Positions 36,768 through 45,064 of a stretch of 64,000 nt of DNA are shown here, one piece after another. A program made the position numbers and the translations under genes. Each line of letters starts with the position of its first letter. The stretch's first letter is position 1. The notes below the pieces were generated by a model, which did not search any database, was not told the DNA's origin, and saw nothing but the letters and a program-made list of their open reading frames with translations. Origin of the DNA: UBA7236 sp044227505 (GTDB lineage: Bacteria > Bacteroidota > Bacteroidia > Chitinophagales > BACL12); the NCBI GenBank assembly GCA_044227505.1, contig JBGAWP010000004.1:49594-113593 (forward strand), in the 5' to 3' direction.

Positions 36768-36781
36768 GCACTTTAAAGTGC
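36768..36781. repeat. Perfect 14-bp palindrome GCACTTTAAAGTGC
   Basis: It lies 12 bp after the histidine kinase stop and about 60 bp before the TATTTTTG box of the next gene. It could be an operator for a dimeric regulator such as the adjacent LytTR protein, or part of a terminator, although no T-run follows. Confidence 0.4.
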
Positions 36782-36829
36782 CATTATTACCATACACTCA
36801 TTGTTAAAAATTTTTCTCCGGAGCGCCCA

Positions 36830-36837
36830 TATTTTTG
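36830..36837 (+). promoter_or_regulatory. TAnnTTTG box (TATTTTTG) upstream of the 17-residue-repeat protein
   Basis: Exact -7 consensus match 30 bp before the ATG at 36868, giving a leader of roughly 25 nt. Promoter role is inferred. Confidence 0.42.
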
Positions 36838-36867
36838 ATTTTTTAAACCCATACAAATTCAAACAAT

Positions 36868-38895
36868 ATGAAAACAATTACTTTTCTTAAAACACTTCAA
36901 CTGCTGCTTCTGACCATAATTAGTGATTCGTTATTGGGTCAGGCAAATGTTAATTTGTCCAATTTAAGTACAACTGCGGTTAACCAACATTTGCTTCCGG
37001 GCAATAATAACAATAGAAATTTAGGTTCTGTCGGAAAATCATGGAAGGATATTTATACAGATGGCAATATCTATCTGGATGATATCGTTTTCATCACCAA
37101 TAAAAATATTGTTAACAATACTTTTGTAGGTGCCTCCGCTGGAAATGTAACAACCGGAATTGCAAATACCGGAATTGGATATCAATCGATGTTATTTAAT
37201 ACGTTTGGAGCCTATAACACCGGTGTTGGTCAATCTGCTTTGTTATCTAATACAGGCGGAAATTTTAATTCTGCATTAGGAGTAAATGCATTGTACTCCA
37301 ATACATCTGGAAGTTTTAATACTGCCAGTGGATATCAGGCACTTAATTATAATACAACAGGAAGTAGTAATACTGCAATTGGATTACAAGCTTTATTTTC
37401 AAATACAGTTGCAATGAATAATATTGCGGTGGGACACAAAACTTTATTTTCCAATACTACTGGGGAACAAAATTGTGCATTAGGAGCAGAAGCAATGTAT
37501 TCAAATATTTCGGGGAACTATAATACCTCAGTTGGTTTTCAATCTCTTTTTTCGAATACTACAGGTTACGACAATACGGCAGTTGGCAAAGGAGCTTTAT
37601 TTTCCAATAACATAGGTGTGCAGAACACTGCTTATGGAAATCAAGCTATGTATTCAAATACAAATGGAAACTTTAATTCTGCAAATGGATATAATTCATT
37701 ATACCACAATACATCTGGAAGTTTAAACACAGCAAATGGTTATTCCGCGCTTTATTCAAATACTACAGGTTCATTTAATAATGCACTTGGCTTTCGTGCA
37801 TTAAATTCTAACACTCAAGGAACAGACAATAATGCATTCGGGAAAAACGCATTATTAAATAATACAATTGGAACTGACAATGCAGCAATCGGGACTGAAT
37901 CAATGATCAATAATACGTCAGGATCTATAAATTATGCCATAGGAAATTACTCTCTTTACAACAATACTACTGGAATTAGTAATGTTGGAATAGGGTATGG
38001 TGCTTTATATTTTAATATATCGGGATCTAATAATGTTGGCCTGGGTATTTATGCCGATGTTAGTGCAAGTAATTTATCAAATGCAACGGCAATAGGTAGT
38101 TATGCAATAGTTGATGCAAACGACAAAGTTCGAATTGGAAACACTTCAGTATCAAGCATTGGCGGTCAAGTATCGTGGACAAATTTTAGTGACGCAAGAA
38201 TAAAAGACAACATTCAGGAAAATGTGCCTGGTTTAGAATTTATAAATGAGTTACGCCCAGTAACTTATCATTTTAATATTACTAAACAAAATAAATTATC
38301 TGGATTAATTGACACAATGATATGGCAAAGTAAATATGATATCGAAAAAATTCAATTCTCTGGTTTCATAGCTCAAGAGGTTGAATCTGCCGCCTCTACC
38401 ATTAATTATGATTTTAGTGGTGTTGATAAAAGCGGAGAAATTATGGGTTTACGTTATGCGGAATTTGTTGTTCCACTTGTAAAAGCTGTGCAGGAATTAG
38501 ATCAAATGAATAACGAATTAAAATCAGAAAATGAGGAGTTGAAAACTAGATTAGATAGATTAGAAAGTTTAATACTTAATAATTCTACAGGTGAAAATGG
38601 AAATAATCAGAATGATTTTTTAAGTGCAAATACGCTTCCAGCAAAATTGGAACAAAATATTCCAAATCCTTTTAATGGTATAACTTCCATTCAATATTTT
38701 GTACCGGAAAATTCGATGTCCGCTCAGATCAGAATCAATAATAATCAGGGCATTGAACTTAAAGTATTTAATATTACAACAGGCGAAGGCATAATTACCA
38801 TACATGCAAGTGAGCTTCCCTCCGGAAATTATAATTACTCCTTAATTATCGATGGCAGGATTATCGACACAAAAAATTTAATCATAACAAAATAG
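36868..38895 (+). CDS. Surface beta-roll protein with 17-residue repeats, S74 self-cleaving chaperone domain and T9SS tail
   Basis: 675 residues. The signal peptide ends near LLGQ. Residues 83-388 are 18 tandem 17-residue repeats (pattern NTAIGYQALYSNTTGSF), resembling the YadA-like head beta-roll. Residues about 438-545 match the S74 intramolecular chaperone: SDARIKDNI at 441-449 has Ser441 and Lys446 with the spacing of the known self-cleavage dyad, followed by LRPVTYHF and GFIAQEVESA. A trimeric coiled coil (about 538-572) and a C-terminal T9SS type A domain (from NIPNPFNG at about 597) complete it. S74 domains normally end phage tail fibres and related adhesins. A T9SS tail after it is odd, because self-cleavage would release that tail. 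Confidence 0.88.
   Translation: MKTITFLKTLQLLLLTIISDSLLGQANVNLSNLSTTAVNQHLLPGNNNNRNLGSVGKSWKDIYTDGNIYLDDIVFITNKNIVNNTFVGASAGNVTTGIANTGIGYQSMLFNTFGAYNTGVGQSALLSNTGGNFNSALGVNALYSNTSGSFNTASGYQALNYNTTGSSNTAIGLQALFSNTVAMNNIAVGHKTLFSNTTGEQNCALGAEAMYSNISGNYNTSVGFQSLFSNTTGYDNTAVGKGALFSNNIGVQNTAYGNQAMYSNTNGNFNSANGYNSLYHNTSGSLNTANGYSALYSNTTGSFNNALGFRALNSNTQGTDNNAFGKNALLNNTIGTDNAAIGTESMINNTSGSINYAIGNYSLYNNTTGISNVGIGYGALYFNISGSNNVGLGIYADVSASNLSNATAIGSYAIVDANDKVRIGNTSVSSIGGQVSWTNFSDARIKDNIQENVPGLEFINELRPVTYHFNITKQNKLSGLIDTMIWQSKYDIEKIQFSGFIAQEVESAASTINYDFSGVDKSGEIMGLRYAEFVVPLVKAVQELDQMNNELKSENEELKTRLDRLESLILNNSTGENGNNQNDFLSANTLPAKLEQNIPNPFNGITSIQYFVPENSMSAQIRINNNQGIELKVFNITTGEGIITIHASELPSGNYNYSLIIDGRIIDTKNLIITK
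37165..38031 (+). repeat. Seventeen tandem 51-bp coding repeats
   Basis: Each 51-bp unit encodes 17 residues beginning N-T-A-x-G and ending S-N-T-T-G-x-x. The copies keep perfect register with no indels over residues 100-388, and one more degenerate copy precedes them. Third positions vary between copies, so the array is old rather than freshly amplified. Confidence 0.9.
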
Positions 38896-38927
38896 TCTCT
38901 TTTTCTTAATCTATAAATATTAATACT

Positions 38928-40229
38928 ATGAAAAACAAATTTACCGCGTTGGGAAAAATTAACTCTTGGCAAAAATTAGTTTTATGTTTATTATTACTTA
39001 TTTATGCTCAATTTGTTTCCGCTCAAGTGCCAACAACTCAACAGCAATTATATGTAACCTTTGGTGCCAGCACCATGCTTGACCTTTCCCCCAATGGATT
39101 TACGATCACACCTACAGGAGCCCCGGTGCCTTGTCCCGACAGATTTGGAAATCCAAATTGTGCATTGAAATTAACTCCTACTGATTTTTTAACAGTTACT
39201 CCAGATCCGGTATTTGACATAGTTGCAGGGGAGGACTATTCAATAAGCATGTGGTATAGAGGATACACTGCACCAATAGGTGATCTTGAGTTTTTATTTA
39301 ATAAAACGAATCCGGCAAATACTCCAATTCCTTCTGATTATCACCTTTGTATTTATGATCTGAATAAACCTTATCAGGGTTATTTCTTTTCACCCGTTAC
39401 TTTTCAACCAATAACGCCGGGAGCTGGTTGGCATCATTTAGTTGGTATGTATAATAGTGCGGGATCAATTTGGACACTTTATATTGATAATGTTTTAGCT
39501 TATAATTTTCCTGGACCTGTTGTTACAAGTTCTCCAGGAAATCCGGTTCAAATTGGCGGAGGTTGGGGAGCAGGATATAATGGTCGTGTTGATGATATTG
39601 TTTTTTATGATCGTTTATTAACTGTTGCGGAAATTAATCAATTATATACTGATGTTAATTCCTGTGCAATTCCTTGTGGTTGTCCTACTCCAACAGGTTT
39701 AGCTTTCGCGGGATGCACAAATCCAAATACATCAGTACTTACATGGACAGGAAATCCTTGTGCATTGAGTTATCAGGTTAGAATCAGAAATGTTACTGCA
39801 GCCGGTCCATGGGTTAATTATACATCTGCAACTCCAACAATTTCTATCCCAACAATTCCGGGAAATGTTTATCAATGGAAGGTGCGTTCACAATGTGCAG
39901 CAACAGGAGTAATTGTTAATTCGCCATTTTCATCCAATAATAATTTTACTGCCCTTGCATGCAGAATGGGAGATGAGGAATTAACAACGGAAATTTCCGG
40001 ATCCATACAATTATATCCAAACCCTGCATCCTCTTCTGTTACGATTACAACAACTTCCAATGATGCCGTATTTACATTCTATGACCTTTCCGGAAAAATT
40101 GTACTGCAACAAAATGCAACAAGTTTATCTACTGAAATTCCAATAAAAGAATTCCAAAACGGAATTTATCTGGTTAAAATTGAATCAGGTGCAGAATCAG
40201 AAATAATAAAATTTGTAAAAAAAGAATAA
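38928..40229 (+). CDS. Secreted LamG-like/fibronectin type III protein with T9SS sorting domain
   Basis: 433 residues. The signal peptide ends QFVSAQ. Residues about 30-245 form a LamG/concanavalin-like domain (FDIVAGEDYSISMWYRGY, AGWHHLVGMYNSAG, WTLYIDNVLAYNF, RVDDIVFYDRLLTVAEINQL), which usually binds carbohydrates or surface ligands. A Cys-rich junction (SCAIPCGCPTPTG) leads to an FN3-like domain (LTWTGNPCALSYQVRIRN). The C-terminal type A sorting domain reads IQLYPNPASSSVTIT to IIKFVKKE. It lies 32 bp after the 17-residue-repeat gene and is followed by a strong terminator, so the two form one unit of exported surface proteins. Confidence 0.88.
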   Translation: MKNKFTALGKINSWQKLVLCLLLLIYAQFVSAQVPTTQQQLYVTFGASTMLDLSPNGFTITPTGAPVPCPDRFGNPNCALKLTPTDFLTVTPDPVFDIVAGEDYSISMWYRGYTAPIGDLEFLFNKTNPANTPIPSDYHLCIYDLNKPYQGYFFSPVTFQPITPGAGWHHLVGMYNSAGSIWTLYIDNVLAYNFPGPVVTSSPGNPVQIGGGWGAGYNGRVDDIVFYDRLLTVAEINQLYTDVNSCAIPCGCPTPTGLAFAGCTNPNTSVLTWTGNPCALSYQVRIRNVTAAGPWVNYTSATPTISIPTIPGNVYQWKVRSQCAATGVIVNSPFSSNNNFTALACRMGDEELTTEISGSIQLYPNPASSSVTITTTSNDAVFTFYDLSGKIVLQQNATSLSTEIPIKEFQNGIYLVKIESGAESEIIKFVKKE

Positions 40230-40249
40230 TAATTTCTAAAACAAAAAGG

Positions 40250-40277
40250 AGGCTATCTGTAAAGATGGCCTTTTTTT
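40250..40277 (+). terminator. Rho-independent terminator
   Basis: The stem AGGCTATCT/AGATGGCCT (one T-G pair, loop GTAA) is preceded by an A-run and followed by seven Ts (40271-40277), directly after the LamG gene. Confidence 0.85.
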
Positions 40278-40303
40278 ATGCTCATCTGTATTCATTTTTA
40301 ACC

Positions 40304-40311
40304 TATTTTTG
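40304..40311 (+). promoter_or_regulatory. TAnnTTTG box (TATTTTTG) for the saccharopine-dehydrogenase-like gene
   Basis: Exact match ending 6 bp before the ATG at 40318. Its terminal TTG is also the spurious in-frame start at 40309, which I reject. Confidence 0.5.
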
Positions 40312-40317
40312 CAGCCT

Positions 40318-41448
40318 ATGAAAAAAATTATTGTTCTCGGCGCCGGAATGGTTGGAAGAGCCATGGCCATTGACCTTAGTAAAGATTTTGAGGTGTATTC
40401 CACAGATATAAGTGAAGAAAATCTTTCCAAATTAAATGCATTTAATATCAAGACCATACAAGCAGATCTTTCGAATAAGGAGACTATCAAAGAATTAATT
40501 GCAGACAAAGATCTTGTGATAGGAGCTGTTCCCGGTTTTATGGGTTTTGAAACATTTAAAACTGTAATTGAATCCGGAAAAAATACCAGCGATATTTCCT
40601 TTTTTGATGAGGATCCTTTTTTATTAAATGATGTAGCCATTAATAATAATGTTACTGCTGTAATGGATATTGGTGTAGCTCCAGGTATGGATAATATTAT
40701 TTTGGGATACCACAATAAAAGAATGCAGGTAACAGACTTTATTTGTTTAGTTGGAGGATTACCCGCAGCCCGTGTTTGGCCTTATGAATATAAAGCCCCC
40801 TTTTCTCCGGCGGATGTTTTAGAAGAATATACAAGACCTGCACGTTTTGTTGTTGAGGGAAAAACAATTACCAAACCTGCATTAAGTGAACCTGAATTGA
40901 TGCAATTTGAAGATATTGGAACCTTAGAAGCATTTAATTCTGACGGATTGAGGTCACTGATTAAAACAATGCCCAATATTCCAAATATGATAGAACGCAC
41001 ACTTCGTTATCCGGGGCATATTGAATTAATGCGCGTATTCAGAGAATCAGGATTTTTCAGTAAAGAAGAAATTGATATCAAAGGAAAAAAGATTCGCCCG
41101 CTTGATCTTACCAGCAAATTATTATTTCCACAATGGAAATTAGGGGAGGAAGAAAAAGAATTTACAGTGATGCGGGTTATTGTTTCTGGAATGGAAAATA
41201 ATAAAAAGGTGACCTATACCTATGATCTTCTCGATAGATACGACCCTGTTACCAAAACATCTTCCATGGCTCGCACAACAGGATATACCTGCACCGGTGC
41301 CGCACGTTTGATACTGGAAAATAAATTTAATCGCAAAGGTGTTTCCACACCTGAATTTGTAGGAGAAGATGAAAATTGTTTTAATACCATGCTTAATTAT
41401 TTAAAGGATAGAAATATTAATTATAGAATGCATAAAACTGTGCATTAA
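40318..41448 (+). CDS. Saccharopine dehydrogenase family NAD(P)-dependent oxidoreductase
   Basis: 376 residues. The N-terminal Rossmann fold has IIVLGAGMVGRAMAIDL and a second-strand acidic residue (VYSTDISEEN). The central saccharopine-dehydrogenase-like domain includes VMDIGVAPGMDNIILGYH, GGLPAARVWPYEYKAPFSP and TGYTCTGAARLILE. The family includes lysine-pathway saccharopine reductases and carboxynorspermidine dehydrogenase, and this sequence alone does not distinguish them. I start at the ATG at 40318 (MKKIIVLGAG); the TTG three codons earlier is part of the -7 promoter box. It is a single-gene unit between a terminator and a convergent inverted repeat. Confidence 0.88.
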   Translation: MKKIIVLGAGMVGRAMAIDLSKDFEVYSTDISEENLSKLNAFNIKTIQADLSNKETIKELIADKDLVIGAVPGFMGFETFKTVIESGKNTSDISFFDEDPFLLNDVAINNNVTAVMDIGVAPGMDNIILGYHNKRMQVTDFICLVGGLPAARVWPYEYKAPFSPADVLEEYTRPARFVVEGKTITKPALSEPELMQFEDIGTLEAFNSDGLRSLIKTMPNIPNMIERTLRYPGHIELMRVFRESGFFSKEEIDIKGKKIRPLDLTSKLLFPQWKLGEEEKEFTVMRVIVSGMENNKKVTYTYDLLDRYDPVTKTSSMARTTGYTCTGAARLILENKFNRKGVSTPEFVGEDENCFNTMLNYLKDRNINYRMHKTVH

Positions 41449-41468
41449 TGTTATATACACCCAACCAA

Positions 41469-41545
41469 GGCTGTTCATTCGTGCATTCGTGGCAACCCTT
41501 TTAACCCATTATACGGATGGAAAAAGTTGCCACGAATGAACAGCC
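41469..41545. repeat. Inverted repeat with an octamer duplication between convergent genes
   Basis: The right arm (41526-41545, beginning GTTGCCACGAATG) is the exact 20-base reverse complement of the left arm (41469-41496), except that the left arm carries one extra octamer CATTCGTG, a duplicated word. The loop is 29 bases. The left arm starts with GGCTGTTC, the same anchor that precedes word arrays at 24293 and 24339. It could act as a bidirectional terminator, but lacks T-runs. Confidence 0.8.
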
Positions 41546-41553
41546 AATAACAA

Positions 41554-42480
41554 TTAAAAATCCTTCTGCACTAAAATTGCCTTTTCTTTGGAGCTGCTAA
41601 TGGTGGCAATAAAGCCTGTAGTGAATTTAATAAAATCACTTTCTATACCATCGCTGAAAATAATTCCGGCAGAAGGCATATTGGATTCAATTACTAATTT
41701 ATTGTTGTTTTGAATTTTACCGGCAGTTATTCCAATTTTTGATGTTTTACTTAAAAATGGTTCCCGAACAATAAATAATAATTCATCATCCTGAATAACC
41801 GGTGCTTTTTTTCCCGGTGCAGTATGATCAAAAAAATTATAAAGACCGTAGGTCATATTCACTACTGAACTCAACCAACCCGTGGAACCTGCTTTAGTGG
41901 AAATAATTATTCCGCTGGATGATTGATCTTCCGACTGAGAGCCATAGGTGATTTTATAACGCGCCGAAACATGCGTCGCAGCTCCAATAAAAAAATCGTT
42001 AAATGCAAATAATTTCTGACCATCATTTAAAACAGCTTCAGCAAAATGTGTTTCCTTGAAACTAAATTTTTGGTGCAATACCTTTTCAACGGCTAGATGG
42101 AAATTATTAAAATTAAATGGCAATAATACTCCGTCAAAAAGATTTACATCCGGATTCACGGCAACGATAGGAATACCTCTTGCATATTTCGCTGTGTTCG
42201 CAACCAATCCATCCTGACCAATTGTGATAACCAGATCGTTAGCACTGAATATATAAGAAGAAACAAATGCTCTATCTATAGTTTTATACTTAATAATTCC
42301 ATTTAATTTATTTAAAACAGTGTGATAGGTATCTTGTATTTGTTCATGTTCATCCTCATATTGTTTAAAAGAAACTCCCTGTCGCTCCACATAAAATTTC
42401 GCTTGCGCTTTTGTATTAAACCTGGTTTGTAGTTGTTCAAGCCGTGTTTTTGCAATAACTACTATGGCGTGTTCAACCAT
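41554..42480 (-). CDS. Diverged NAD kinase-like protein
   Basis: 308 residues with the two-domain NAD/diacylglycerol kinase layout. The GGDGT motif reads ITIGQDGLVANTAKY, so one Gly is replaced by Gln but the catalytic Asp is kept; the NE/D motif is FNDFFIG; and the third motif is SGIIISTKAGSTGWLSS. NAD kinases phosphorylate NAD to NADP. This protein is unlike the housekeeping enzyme in its first 60 residues and in the altered motif, so a different nucleotide substrate is possible. Its ATG overlaps the stop of an SPFH gene by one base (TAATG), which binds the two functionally. Confidence 0.82.
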   Translation of the reverse strand: MVEHAIVVIAKTRLEQLQTRFNTKAQAKFYVERQGVSFKQYEDEHEQIQDTYHTVLNKLNGIIKYKTIDRAFVSSYIFSANDLVITIGQDGLVANTAKYARGIPIVAVNPDVNLFDGVLLPFNFNNFHLAVEKVLHQKFSFKETHFAEAVLNDGQKLFAFNDFFIGAATHVSARYKITYGSQSEDQSSSGIIISTKAGSTGWLSSVVNMTYGLYNFFDHTAPGKKAPVIQDDELLFIVREPFLSKTSKIGITAGKIQNNNKLVIESNMPSAGIIFSDGIESDFIKFTTGFIATISSSKEKAILVQKDF

Positions 42481-43499
42481 TATTTAGCAGATTTTTTATC
42501 TTCCAACAATTGTTCCAACAGATCCGGTGAAATATTGAGTGTTCCAATCTTACCGGCGTTTTCAGCCAATTCGCGAAAGGCTAATGCAATATTCAATTTT
42601 GCATTATCGTTACCCGAAATAGCCATTAATGTTTTCCAATCAACATCTTTATAAGGTTTTAACGTACTGGTGAGGGTATAGGATTTTGCATCTGCTTCTT
42701 TCTTCTGATTTGCAGTAGATACATCAATCAGTAATTTTTTTTGATTTTCCACTGCAATATCAGCTTCCATTTTCATTTCCCTTAATTTTCGCTGATTATT
42801 TGCCATCACAACATCCGATTCCATTTTTTTCTCAGCTATTTGTTTTTTCTTTTCTTCCACGGCAATTTCCGTATTTAATTCGGTCTCCTTAATTATTCTC
42901 TCCTGTTCCACAGCAAAATTTCGTCTGTCGTAAATGGCCAGATCAGCATCTTTTTGTAAACGTTCTCTTGTTTCCGTTTCCAATGCTCTTTCCATTTCCG
43001 GAGCTGCGCGAATGGCCAATACGTTTACTTTCAATACCTCAATTCCAAGCATGGAAATTAAGGGAGAGGAAGAAAGTGTTTCAAATATTTTGTCGTTTGC
43101 CAATTTTGTAGCGCGAATAGCATCTTTGATTCCAAGGCTATGAATATAAGCAGTAACTGCACTTTGCGCTTCATTAATTATGCGCTGAAATAATTTTTCA
43201 GAATCGTCTTTTTTGTAAAATCCTTTTGCATTAACGGTAAAATCCAATAACTCTGCGAGCTTTTTAGGGTCACTAATTTTATACGTTATTTGCCCCTGAA
43301 TTGTAACGGTTTGATAATCCAAAGTAGTTTCACTAAAAATAAAAGGCACATCATTACTCCCAAGTGGAATAGCAGCAATGGAACTCATAGGTTCGAAGTA
43401 ATAAAAGGCGAGTCCCCGCCCTTCTTTTTTAATTTTGCCATTGGTATAATGAATTACGTAGGCAGTTGAATCGAATTTGATGTAATTTATTCCGAACAT
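42480..43499 (-). CDS. SPFH/band 7 domain protein paired with the NAD kinase-like gene
   Basis: 339 residues. An N-terminal SPFH/band 7 domain (about 1-180: PMSSIAAIPLGSNDVPFIFS, ITYKISDPKKLAELLDF, LGIEVLKVNVLAI) is followed by a long Glu/Lys-rich coiled coil (about 195-275) and a short C-terminal helix. There is no obvious membrane segment. SPFH proteins form cage-like oligomers on membranes. I start at the ATG at 43499 (MFGINYIKFDS); the TTG at 43508 is less likely. It is translationally coupled to the NAD kinase-like gene, and the pair appears to be a two-component module of unknown role. Confidence 0.85.
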   Translation of the reverse strand: MFGINYIKFDSTAYVIHYTNGKIKKEGRGLAFYYFEPMSSIAAIPLGSNDVPFIFSETTLDYQTVTIQGQITYKISDPKKLAELLDFTVNAKGFYKKDDSEKLFQRIINEAQSAVTAYIHSLGIKDAIRATKLANDKIFETLSSSPLISMLGIEVLKVNVLAIRAAPEMERALETETRERLQKDADLAIYDRRNFAVEQERIIKETELNTEIAVEEKKKQIAEKKMESDVVMANNQRKLREMKMEADIAVENQKKLLIDVSTANQKKEADAKSYTLTSTLKPYKDVDWKTLMAISGNDNAKLNIALAFRELAENAGKIGTLNISPDLLEQLLEDKKSAK

Positions 43500-43600
43500 G
43501 GTTTTCAATTTAGTGAATCTAAGATAAACAAAATCTTTTAGGATACCTGTAAATTGTTATGAGCGTATCCTATTATAATTTCAAGTTTCACAAAGCGTAA

Positions 43601-44179
43601 CTAATCTTTCATTGCTTTTTCAATATTTTTATCTGGAATGAGCCAGATGATTGCCACTATAATAATTAAAGCGGCCGATAAACCGGAATGTAGAAAGGCA
43701 AGTGGAATAGCAGCGGTATATAAAACAAGTGATAAGTATCCTTTTTTAGCCTGTTTATTTAGTGCCAGTATTAATGGTGTTGTTCCCTTGTATTGTTTTC
43801 TTATGCTATTCTGAAGTATTGTATAGGAGACTGCACAAAAGATCAAAACAATAGTATAGGCAGCAACGGTAATATTCTCGAAACTATTTTCACCCATCCA
43901 GGCTGTTGCAAAGGGAATTAATGAAAGCCAGAACAAAAGATGCAGGTTCGCCCACATAATTTTACTGTCAACATGATGAACAGTGTGCAATAAATGATGG
44001 TGATTACCCCAATATATACCGATATAGACAAAACTTAAAATATAACTCAACAGTACGGGTAACAAAGGAGATATTGTTTCCCAATCTGTTCCATGCGGAA
44101 TTTTTAATTCCAATACCATTATGGTGATTATAATGGCTAAAACACCATCGCTAAAGGCTTCAAGTCTGGTAGTTTTCAT
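43601..44179 (-). CDS. TMEM175/DUF1211 family potassium channel-like membrane protein
   Basis: 192 residues with about six membrane helices. The N-terminal signature RLEAFSDGVLAIIITIMVLEL matches the TMEM175 family motif, in which the FSDGV-containing helix lines the pore. Bacterial TMEM175 proteins form tetrameric K+-permeable leak channels. A short cytoplasmic tail (PDKNIEKAMKD) ends the protein. The ATG at 44179 gives the canonical start. It follows terC by 25 bp on the same strand, so both may be cotranscribed and serve ion homeostasis in the inner membrane. Confidence 0.9.
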   Translation of the reverse strand: MKTTRLEAFSDGVLAIIITIMVLELKIPHGTDWETISPLLPVLLSYILSFVYIGIYWGNHHHLLHTVHHVDSKIMWANLHLLFWLSLIPFATAWMGENSFENITVAAYTIVLIFCAVSYTILQNSIRKQYKGTTPLILALNKQAKKGYLSLVLYTAAIPLAFLHSGLSAALIIIVAIIWLIPDKNIEKAMKD

Positions 44180-44204
44180 TTATTCTGATTAAATATTTTA
44201 GAAA

Positions 44205-45053
44205 TTACTTTTCATTTTCCGCCTCATCCATTTCTTCCTGAAATTCTTTAAATTCCTCGGTGGTTATTTCTTTGTGTTTTTTAGGAAAATTAAATAACCA
44301 GCTTGTTATTACCGGAACAATAAATATGGCGACCGTAATTAAAGAAAAATACAAATCGGTGCGTTCATTTTCGAGAAAATGGCATAATGGTGTATCCCGT
44401 CCAAATTCATAGCATAAAAAAGATAATATAAGTTTTATACCAAGCAAGGCAATAATAAAAAATGCGGATGCATTTAAAAAGGTAAATTTTTCCAATAACT
44501 TTATTACACCTTGTGCTACAAACCGTATTGCGAGTATTCCAATAAATACTCCTAAACAAATTAACCAAATATTATCGGTATAAGCCACAGCGGCAAACAC
44601 GTTATCAATGGAAAAAGCAAGATCCATAATATTAACCAATATTACCGTACTCCAAAAATTCCCGATTCTGCCAACAGTGTTTTTATAGAACCAATTATTT
44701 TGTTTGTTGAGTGTGTCGTCTGCAGTTTCCGGGGTTGACTTTGTCCTGAAAAAATCAATAGATAAATACAATAAGTATAATCCTCCCAATGCTTTTAACC
44801 ATACCACCTGTATTAACCAGGACGCAAGAAGTAAGGCAAGTCCTCTGAAAAAATAAGCACCGAAAATACCATACCGCAAAGCTCTTCCTCTTTCTTTTTT
44901 TGGAAGGTCCATTACCATTGTTCCCATAACCAATGCATTGTCAACACTCAACATCGTTTCAATCAATATTAAATTAAATACAATTATTCCTGCTTGCGTT
45001 GGTGTATGCCCAAAAAATTCAACAAAATCAAATAATAATATTCCAGTTTCCAT
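44205..45053 (-). CDS. TerC family integral membrane protein
   Basis: 282 residues with about seven to eight membrane helices. The conserved acidic motifs are FNLILIETMLSVDNALVMG and LVNIMDLAFSIDNVFAAVAY, the signature of TerC/Alx proteins, which export manganese or help load metals into secreted proteins. I use the ATG at 45053 (METGILLFDFVEF), 12 bp after the galE stop; the longer frame beginning at 45101 would overlap galE and adds a basic, non-conserved N-terminus. It is part of a galE-terC-TMEM175 run. Confidence 0.9.
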   Translation of the reverse strand: METGILLFDFVEFFGHTPTQAGIIVFNLILIETMLSVDNALVMGTMVMDLPKKERGRALRYGIFGAYFFRGLALLLASWLIQVVWLKALGGLYLLYLSIDFFRTKSTPETADDTLNKQNNWFYKNTVGRIGNFWSTVILVNIMDLAFSIDNVFAAVAYTDNIWLICLGVFIGILAIRFVAQGVIKLLEKFTFLNASAFFIIALLGIKLILSFLCYEFGRDTPLCHFLENERTDLYFSLITVAIFIVPVITSWLFNFPKKHKEITTEEFKEFQEEMDEAENEK

Positions 45054-45064
45054 AATTTTTCGTT

